Below are positions 53,901 to 58,809 of a DNA stretch of 64,000 nt, piece after piece. The first letter of the stretch is position 1. Every line of letters begins with the position of its first letter. Source of the stretch: Micromonospora aurantiaca ATCC 27029. GTDB taxonomy: Bacteria > Actinomycetota > Actinomycetes > Mycobacteriales > Micromonosporaceae. The notes under the pieces are model-generated. The model was not told where the DNA came from. It ran no database searches and worked only from the letters and a program-made list of their open reading frames with translations. The translations under genes and the position numbers were made by a program. The stretch lies in NCBI RefSeq assembly GCF_000145235.1, contig NC_014391.1, forward strand, positions 372,001-436,000, read 5' to 3'.

Positions 53901-54114
53901 GGCGATGGAGGGCTGGGTGATCGAGCGGTCCCCGTTCCGCGGCAACGGCTTCGCGCCGGGGGAGAGCAGCGACGTGATCGCCGAGTTCAAGGTGGACAGC
54001 GCCCGGCTCCCCCACGGCGCCGAGCTGTGGCGGGTCGGCTCGGACGGTGACAGCAAGCTGGTCGCGGTCCTGGACACCGACGAGCTGCTGTGGCGGAAGG
54101 CGGGCGAGGCGTGA
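50914..54114 (+). CDS. 1066-residue two-SseB-domain protein with a TxxL-motif array
   Basis: A very long protein, domains in order. (1) SseB N-terminal-type domain, residues ~15-125 (RVDLLLPVANGPTAGW, VLAFTSVAALRASLG, WWLAVNPGLPIEGYLPAW). (2) Pro/Ala/Val-rich stretch ~145-205. (3) Acidic, disordered region ~205-725 with about 18 copies of Thr-x-x-Leu/Phe, densest at 555-725 where TVSLF, TAPLF and TTSL recur every 12-15 residues after Glu/Asp-x. (4) Second SseB domain ~750-885 (LLARVLLPVAP, RCVSVYTSPERLAEH, VAWSFRVNPGSPVGATY). (5) Unrecognised C-terminal domain ~909-1066 (RWPAYRPSLYRIPYGG, FKVDSARLPHGAELWRV). No signal peptide or membrane helix. GTG 50914 has AGGAG 8 bases upstream. It is divergent from mycP and overlaps the next gene by GTGA. 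SseB domains are commonly linked to secretion; the function here is unknown. Confidence 0.75.
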   Translation: MTGWEPATEAEVAMRDALRAQDQQQYFRALTRVDLLLPVANGPTAGWGTWTSGGRTHVLAFTSVAALRASLGENAGPTRRVPYPDLAAGWPNPEWWLAVNPGLPIEGYLPAWYVAQLSRGDVRLPGRTMGARARLERVENATRGARNTVPEAAPRPPAVPVPPAAVTPARVPPAVVPPAAAPPPVVPPPAVPPPAVPPLAGAGAPGRDERLMETDEPATVPMRAASVLGRRLPTVPPRRRAADSDVPSRTTSGAEADTDALDGWLTDLRRRPDEPDPFAAAPAAPADEPPAAAAPPPARSFFEPSSGGRSARRPSPLDPSRRAGDRATPPTRFAGGQPFPRRRPLNEPVREGPTHAFAARPDEPPVPRPDEATQAFRPTRPPEDATEALPRRHAGPADAGTAAATHAGPAVAAHAGPATADGWRAAPGGTEDETTRWETIDEPAEELPPSIAEPVSAPPAPRRDFTPIVIEGTVIEARDLTEPAPLWSAQPAGPVRAEPAEGAATPWAGTTDPTMPLSVDPPVADDTVNLTEPTPARTGATAATDRSTPPDEPTVSLASESEPTTSLFEPPTPAGEATAPLFVSSAASSSASSSAEPTVSLFDRVSTESTAPLAGRDGAEPTVSLFDPAPTEQTAPLFDRAPAEPTVSLFDPVPSESTTSLSDLAPDDPTAPLTSPPAEPTASLSDPAPAEQPTVSLFEPATGDEPVATSLFAPGEPTVALSTQAPDTAGPAASETTDEPPSGDGSAAEFVPANDVEEDLLAAAGSGSTDGFLTTLLLARVLLPVAPDSATGSRPGDPGFVWHADQVDGGRCVSVYTSPERLAEHTEGQIETVRVKFVQLIRRWPDVAWSFRVNPGSPVGATYPGEQVLALANWAAEVGLGDDPEPAAAPQQAERQRPEAPTNTADRPVTMQKAIAASQLAYYLERGYDRVSGFVHRAGELAHLRTPAELYRALGLGHPGSPFSPDDDEIYLLRWPAYRPSLYRIPYGGPNEAAMRAMEGWVIERSPFRGNGFAPGESSDVIAEFKVDSARLPHGAELWRVGSDGDSKLVAVLDTDELLWRKAGEA

Positions 54115-54476
54115 GCCGCGACGGCTACGTGGCCCGCTGGCGAGGGCGGGAGTACCAGGCCAGCCCCGACGGCGACGACATCCGCCTGTACCAGCCCGGC
54201 CCGGACGAGGGATTCACCGAGGTGCGCCCCGGCCGGTACGTCCGGGTGGTGCCGGCCGCCGAGGTCGACGATCTGGCGTACGTGCGGACCACCTGCACCT
54301 GGCAGGGCCAGCCGTTCATCGTGCTGGCCGAGCACGAGGGCTGGTTGCGGCTGGAGTACACCGGCGGGCGCTGGCCGGTGGCCGAGGCGATGGGCTTGGA
54401 GGCGTTCGACTTCGGCGTCTACCAGGGCTGGGCGCCGGCGGCCGAGGTGGCCGACCTGGGCGAGCAGCGGGTCTGA
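54111..54476 (+). CDS. 121-residue unknown protein coupled to the SseB-domain gene
   Basis: A small soluble beta-rich protein: YVARWRGREYQASPDGDDIR, RYVRVVPAAEVDDLAYVRTT, CTWQGQPFIVLAEHEGWLRL then an acidic C-terminus (FGVYQGWAPAAEVADLGEQR). One Cys; no signal peptide. Its GTG lies in the stop of the large gene (GTGA), so the two are made together. Immediately convergent with the alpha/beta hydrolase (stops one base apart). The pairing resembles effector-plus-immunity or protein-plus-chaperone layouts, but no family was recognised. Confidence 0.6.
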   Translation: MSRDGYVARWRGREYQASPDGDDIRLYQPGPDEGFTEVRPGRYVRVVPAAEVDDLAYVRTTCTWQGQPFIVLAEHEGWLRLEYTGGRWPVAEAMGLEAFDFGVYQGWAPAAEVADLGEQRV

Positions 54477-54477
54477 G

Positions 54478-55410
54478 TCAGGACTTCGCCCAGCGCAGGA
54501 TCTCGCCGAGCACCACGTCCCGGGCCTCCACGTGCGGGAAGTGGCCCACGTCGTCGAGCAGCCGCCACTCGTACGGGGCGGTGACGTAGCGGCCGGAGCC
54601 CTGGGCGGTACGGGGGAGCGAGGCCCGGTCGAGCGCGCCGTGCAGTTGCAGGGTCGGCGTGACCAGCGGCTTCTGCATCAGCTTCACGAAGCGGTAGCCG
54701 TGCAGCCGCAGCACGGAGCGGAACGCCCAGCGGTAGCCCTCCATCGCGCAGAACGCGGCCTGCGGGATCTGCATCGCCACCCGGCAGCAGTGGGCGTAGT
54801 CGGCGAAGTCCGGGCCGGACACCCAGCGCGGGCCACCCCACCGGCGCAGGATCTCCTCCACCTCGGCGGCGCCGTCCCGGGCCAGTACGTGCTCGTAGCG
54901 GGGGAGCTGGAACTTCAGCGTCGCGGTGGCCGAGGTGAACTGGCCGCGCGGGTCGGCGAAGATGGCCGCCCGCAGCCGCAGCGGATGCGGCGCGCCGAGC
55001 ACCACGAGCCGCCGGACCAGGGTCGGGTGGAAGGAGGCGGCGGTCCAGCCGATGAGCCCGCCCGCGCCGGTGCCGACCACGGTGGCCGACCGCTCACCGA
55101 GTGCCCGGATCAGGCCGGCGACGTCGGCGGCGAGCGTGTAGCCGTCGTACCCCCGGGGTGGCTTGTCGCTCGCACCGTAACCGCGCAGGTCGACAGCGAC
55201 CGCGCGGAAGCCCGCGTCGGCGACCGCGGGCAGCATCTCGCGCCAGGCGTACCAGTATTCGGGGAAGCCGTGCAGGAAGAGCACCATCGGGCCGGTGCCC
55301 GCCTCGACGACGTGGAACCGGCTGCCGTTGGCGCCGACGAACCGGTGCGTCCACGGCCCTTCGGGCAGGACGCAGGACTCGTCGACGGGTCCGCCGCGCT
55401 GGTCGGTCAT
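54478..55410 (-). CDS. alpha/beta hydrolase fold protein lacking the usual nucleophile
   Basis: A 310-residue protein of the epoxide-hydrolase/haloalkane-dehalogenase-like branch. Oxyanion motif HGFPEYWYAWRE (48-59), DLRGYGASDKPPRGYDGYTL, then the nucleophile elbow VVGTGAGGLIGW (111-122). The family's VVGHDWGG would put Asp or Ser at position 115; here it is Gly. The later acid (LHGALDRASLP) and His (DDVGHFPHVEA) are retained. So the fold is intact but the normal covalent chemistry looks impossible; it may be a non-catalytic or differently catalytic member. TAGGCT (55423-55418 on this strand) ends 7 bases before the ATG, so it is probably leaderless. Confidence 0.85.
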   Translation of the reverse strand: MTDQRGGPVDESCVLPEGPWTHRFVGANGSRFHVVEAGTGPMVLFLHGFPEYWYAWREMLPAVADAGFRAVAVDLRGYGASDKPPRGYDGYTLAADVAGLIRALGERSATVVGTGAGGLIGWTAASFHPTLVRRLVVLGAPHPLRLRAAIFADPRGQFTSATATLKFQLPRYEHVLARDGAAEVEEILRRWGGPRWVSGPDFADYAHCCRVAMQIPQAAFCAMEGYRWAFRSVLRLHGYRFVKLMQKPLVTPTLQLHGALDRASLPRTAQGSGRYVTAPYEWRLLDDVGHFPHVEARDVVLGEILRWAKS

Positions 55411-55541
55411 GGGGCACAGCCTAGGGCCGCCGGTCACCCACCGGCCCCGCAGGTGACCAGGATCAGGGATTTCTCCGGGCGGTCACCCGGAACCGCATAC
55501 CCGGCCGCCCGCCGGGTGCGTGAGGGCGCCGATACCGCCTG

Positions 55542-55880
55542 TCACTCCTCGATGATCCGCATCGGGATGCCGGGTCCGCAGTCGACGGAGCGGTCCCGCG
55601 CGGTGAGCCGCAGCGTGACCAGGTCGCCCTTGCGCAGCTCGCCGGCGTTCGGGCCGTACACCGCGTACTCCGTGCCGTTCTCGTCCATCAGCCCGTAGCA
55701 CGGCCCGGGACCGCCCCGGGTGATCCAGCCGGCGACGACGCCCGTGGGCCGGTTGTCAGTCGGTCTCTTCGGCGGGCCGGCGGGCCGGCGCAGCGTCGGC
55801 AGGTCGGTGGCGGACAGCGGCGTGGGGCGGCCGGCGGGCGAGGCGGGGCCGCTCGCGGCCGGCTGGTGGTCGTCGGACAC
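55542..55880 (-). CDS. 112-residue hypothetical protein with small beta domain
   Basis: The N-terminal ~45 residues are Pro/Ala/Gly/Arg-rich (PTPLSATDLPTLRRPAGPPK) and probably unstructured. The C-terminal ~65 residues form a compact beta pattern: VVAGWITRGGPGPCYGLMDE, then EYAVYGPNAGELRKGDLVTL and IPMRIIEE, like an OB- or SH3-type barrel. Two Cys. GTG 55880 has GGAGG 4 bases upstream. A small hairpin TCCGGG-CGGTCA-CCCGGA (55474-55491) lies downstream. Family not recognised; codon bias supports a real gene. Confidence 0.6.
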   Translation of the reverse strand: MSDDHQPAASGPASPAGRPTPLSATDLPTLRRPAGPPKRPTDNRPTGVVAGWITRGGPGPCYGLMDENGTEYAVYGPNAGELRKGDLVTLRLTARDRSVDCGPGIPMRIIEE

Positions 55881-55995
55881 GGATCCTCCGTCTCGGCCGC
55901 GCCGGCGATCAGCGCCATCGCGGAGCGGCCGGCAGCGTGGTGCGGGTGTCGAACGGATGGGACGCGGGTGGGGTACGCCGGGTTCCCCGGAAAGG

Positions 55996-56030
55996 GCGAT
56001 GCCCGGGCGGGTGAACCGCCCGGGCATCGC
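55996..56030 (-). terminator. terminator of the first M6 protease gene
   Basis: GCGATGCCCGGGCGG (55996-56010), loop GTGAA, exact complement 56016-56030: 15 perfect pairs, 20 bases beyond the protease stop codon. Confidence 0.85.
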
Positions 56031-56050
56031 GTGGTGCGTCGATCAGTGGA

Positions 56051-58468
56051 TCAGGAGAAGCGGACCTTCACCGAGGTGCCGTTCTGCTCCAGGACCTTGA
56101 TCTTGGTGCCGGTGGCCGGGAGCTTGACGCCGTGGTTCGGCAGCTCCGGGTACCAGTACTGCTTGGTGTCGTCGAACAGCGGCTGCGCCGCCTGGCCGCG
56201 GATGTACTGCGGCTGGCTGTTGAGGTGCAGCGTGAACGAGTCGGCCTTCTTCAGGCTGAACGGCGCGTCGTAGACCTGGACGCGGGCCCGCCAGGGCTGC
56301 CCGGTCAGGTTGTAGATCGGCCGCGGGTGCGCGTCGATGATCATGTTCCGACCCTCACCCGGGTGCGCGAACGTGTCGTTGTCCGCGAACCGGAGGTTCC
56401 AGTAGGAGATCAGCAGACCCTCCTGGTACGCGTAGTGGTCCACGTAGTCCGGGCGGGTGTTCGCGTAGCCGAAGAAGTACGGGCCGGTCTTGAGGTACTT
56501 GTCGTACGAGACGTACGACCGGTTGCCGGCGATGTAGTAGTTGTCGAACTTACGGGTGTAGGTTTCCTCGACGATGCTGAAGCCGCTGAGGGTCCAGCCG
56601 TTCGCACCGGCCTCGGCGCCGTCGGTGAGCACCGTCTGGCCGTCGGCGGTCACGGTGATCGCGTCACCGTAGAAGCCGCCCTCGGAGACACCGCCGTCCG
56701 TCTGGTAGCGGAGCCGGAACTGCGCGACCTTGCCGGCGACCGCGTCCATCGGGATGTTGACGTCGACCCACTGGTCGTTGCTGGAGCCGTCCAGGGCGTA
56801 GCGCCCGGGGGAGATCTCCTTCAGCGGGGCGCCGTTGGCCGTACCGGCCAGCGAGGTCCAGGTCTGGCCACCGTCGGTGGACGCCTCGAAGAACAGGTAG
56901 TCGTAGTCCGCCTCGATGCTGTAACGACCCTTCATCGACAGCGCGGCGCTGGTCTTCCCGGTGAGGTCGACAGTGCGCGTCATCGTGTTGTTCAGGTCGT
57001 CGTCGTTGCCCGAGAAGAACTGCTTCGTACCCTCGAACGGCTTGCCGTTCTGGAACGTGTACTCCCGCTGCGGCAGCACCACCACGGCGGCCTGGGCCTT
57101 GTTGGAGTTGTACTCCTGCGGGCCCAGCTCCAGGGTGCGCTTCTGCCCGGCCACGACAACCTCGTAGTCGAGCCAGCCGAGCTGGAGCTTGTTCCAGGCG
57201 CCGAGGTCGCCACCGCGCTCGCCGATGCCGCCGTCGTTCTTGGCGCCGAGCCGGCTCTGGGCCATCAGGGTCCAGTGCTCGTTGTTGTTGTCCCCACCGC
57301 TGACCACGTTGTAGTCGTCCGGCAGACCGAGGTCGTGGCCGTACTCGTGGTAGAAGACGCTCCGGCCACCGTTCTCCGGCTGGATGGTGTAGTCACCGAT
57401 CCAGACGCCGGTGTTGCCGATCTGGGTGCCGCCGGCCGGGAAGTTCTCCGGGCCGGTGTTGCCCTGGTCGCTGGCGAAGGCGTACCACCGGTGGCTCCAG
57501 ATGGCGTCCTCACCCTGGTACGGGTCACCGTCGGCCTGGTCGCCGCCGGCGTGGACGATCTGGAAGTGGTCGATGTAGCCGTCCGGCTCGTTGAAGTTGC
57601 CGTCGCCGTCGAAGTCGTACCGGTCCCACTCGTCCATCGCCTTGACGTCCGCGGCGATCTCCGCGTCGGAGCGGCCCTGCGCCTTCTGGTCGGCGACCCA
57701 CTGGTTGGCGGCGTCGCGGACCAGCGCCCAGGTGTTGGTGCAGACGTTCGAGGCGCACGGGTAGCCGTCGGAACGGCCGTAGCGGGCCTCGTTGTACCGC
57801 ACCCTCACCCAGTTGGTGACCTCGCCGTCGACGCTGTACCGACCCGAGGACTGGGCCTCGTAGTACTGCTTCACCGACTCGTCACCGGGGGCGGTGCCGA
57901 AGTACAGCTTCCGGAAGTGGTCGGCGCTGTAGTCGGCCTGCCACACGGTGGAGTTGTCCACCGCCCGGTTGGGCTCCGGGATCTGGTTGACGCGCGGACC
58001 GTCGAACCGGGACGGGCCCGGGGTGTCCGGGTCGGTGTCCTGGTCCGGGTAGTTCGGGTGCCGCTCGTCGCCGAACTCCGCGAGGATGACGAAGATCTTG
58101 TCGGTCCGCTCGCGGGAGAGTTCGACGTACTGGTCCTTGGTCGGACCCTTGCCGGCCTTGGTGCTCTTGGCGGACCTGCCCGCCGCGGCACCTTCGGCAG
58201 CCCGCTCGCCGACCTTGACGACCGTGCTGCCGTTGATCTTCTGGGCCTTCGCCCTGCCGGACAGGACCTCGCTGAGGCCCTCCTGGCGCAGCGCGCGCCG
58301 CTTCTCCTCGAGCGGGTTGGGCAGGTCGTGCTCAGCCTGCGCAGGCTCGGCCACCGACGGGGCGGCGGCCGGCAACTTCGGCGTCGGCGCGGCGCTGGCG
58401 GACGTGCCTGCCACCAGTCCCGTCGCGGTCAGCGAAAGCCCGAGCAGACCCACTGCGACTTTGCGCAC
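56051..58468 (-). CDS. secreted immune-inhibitor-A-type M6 metalloprotease, 805 residues
   Basis: An exported zinc protease of the InhA/M6 family. Signal peptide 1-~26 (KVAVGLLGLSLTATGLVAGT), propeptide to ~130 with a DLPNPLEEKRRALRQEGL segment, catalytic domain with zinc motif HEYGHDLGLPD (HExxHxxGxxD, near residue 373), preceded by Ca-loop-like FDGDGNFNEPDGYIDHF. C-terminal carbohydrate/MAM-like beta domains contain STDGGQTWTSL and the immune-inhibitor signature YQEGLLISYWNLRFADND. GTG 58468 has GGAGG 6 bases upstream; the longer open frame would run through a 16-bp palindrome. It probably digests environmental proteins. Similar in plan, but only moderately in sequence, to the next gene upstream. 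Confidence 0.9.
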   Translation of the reverse strand: MRKVAVGLLGLSLTATGLVAGTSASAAPTPKLPAAAPSVAEPAQAEHDLPNPLEEKRRALRQEGLSEVLSGRAKAQKINGSTVVKVGERAAEGAAAGRSAKSTKAGKGPTKDQYVELSRERTDKIFVILAEFGDERHPNYPDQDTDPDTPGPSRFDGPRVNQIPEPNRAVDNSTVWQADYSADHFRKLYFGTAPGDESVKQYYEAQSSGRYSVDGEVTNWVRVRYNEARYGRSDGYPCASNVCTNTWALVRDAANQWVADQKAQGRSDAEIAADVKAMDEWDRYDFDGDGNFNEPDGYIDHFQIVHAGGDQADGDPYQGEDAIWSHRWYAFASDQGNTGPENFPAGGTQIGNTGVWIGDYTIQPENGGRSVFYHEYGHDLGLPDDYNVVSGGDNNNEHWTLMAQSRLGAKNDGGIGERGGDLGAWNKLQLGWLDYEVVVAGQKRTLELGPQEYNSNKAQAAVVVLPQREYTFQNGKPFEGTKQFFSGNDDDLNNTMTRTVDLTGKTSAALSMKGRYSIEADYDYLFFEASTDGGQTWTSLAGTANGAPLKEISPGRYALDGSSNDQWVDVNIPMDAVAGKVAQFRLRYQTDGGVSEGGFYGDAITVTADGQTVLTDGAEAGANGWTLSGFSIVEETYTRKFDNYYIAGNRSYVSYDKYLKTGPYFFGYANTRPDYVDHYAYQEGLLISYWNLRFADNDTFAHPGEGRNMIIDAHPRPIYNLTGQPWRARVQVYDAPFSLKKADSFTLHLNSQPQYIRGQAAQPLFDDTKQYWYPELPNHGVKLPATGTKIKVLEQNGTSVKVRFS

Positions 58469-58523
58469 GTGGTACCTCCGGTGTGAGGGAACCGGCCCAA
58501 CTGGGGGTACGGGCCGGTGGAAC

Positions 58524-58539
58524 GTCCCACTAGTGGGAC
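58524..58539. promoter_or_regulatory. perfect 16-bp palindrome upstream of the M6 protease gene
   Basis: GTCCCACTAGTGGGAC, fully symmetric, centred 63 bases upstream of the GTG at 58468. It is followed on the minus strand by the ribosome binding site region. Best operator candidate in the 341-bp gap 58469-58809, whose only other structure is the hairpin 58715-58750. Confidence 0.6.
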
Positions 58540-58714
58540 CAAGGGTGAACATAGACACTGCTGCGACTGGTGGGAAGATGTGTGCGTCGATTTGTAGCAA
58601 CTTTTTGTTGGGGATGCTTTTCACCGTCACACGCCTGCCTGTCACCGAGCCGTTGACCAGCAGCGATGCCTGGATCATGGATTGCAGTGACAGTCATGGA
58701 TTAAGCGGTAACGC

Positions 58715-58750
58715 GGAAGGGTCGGGGGCGCTCGCGCTCCCGACCCTTCC
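58715..58750 (-). terminator. terminator of the second M6 protease gene
   Basis: GGAAGGGTCGGG (58715-58726) pairs exactly with 58739-58750; two more pairs (G28/C37, C29/G36 of 587xx) extend inward. Sixty bases beyond the stop at 58810. Confidence 0.75.
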
Positions 58751-58809
58751 CCCATCGAGCCTGTTCAGCTCATTTTTCGGTCATTCCGGTTCCGGTTTGA
58801 ACGTACGGT

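Noticed and set aside
56132..58486. Open frame of 784 codons opposite the first M6 protease
   Set aside because: Val/Leu/Arg-rich antisense shadow; the protease on the other strand has clear motifs, signal peptide and ribosome binding site.
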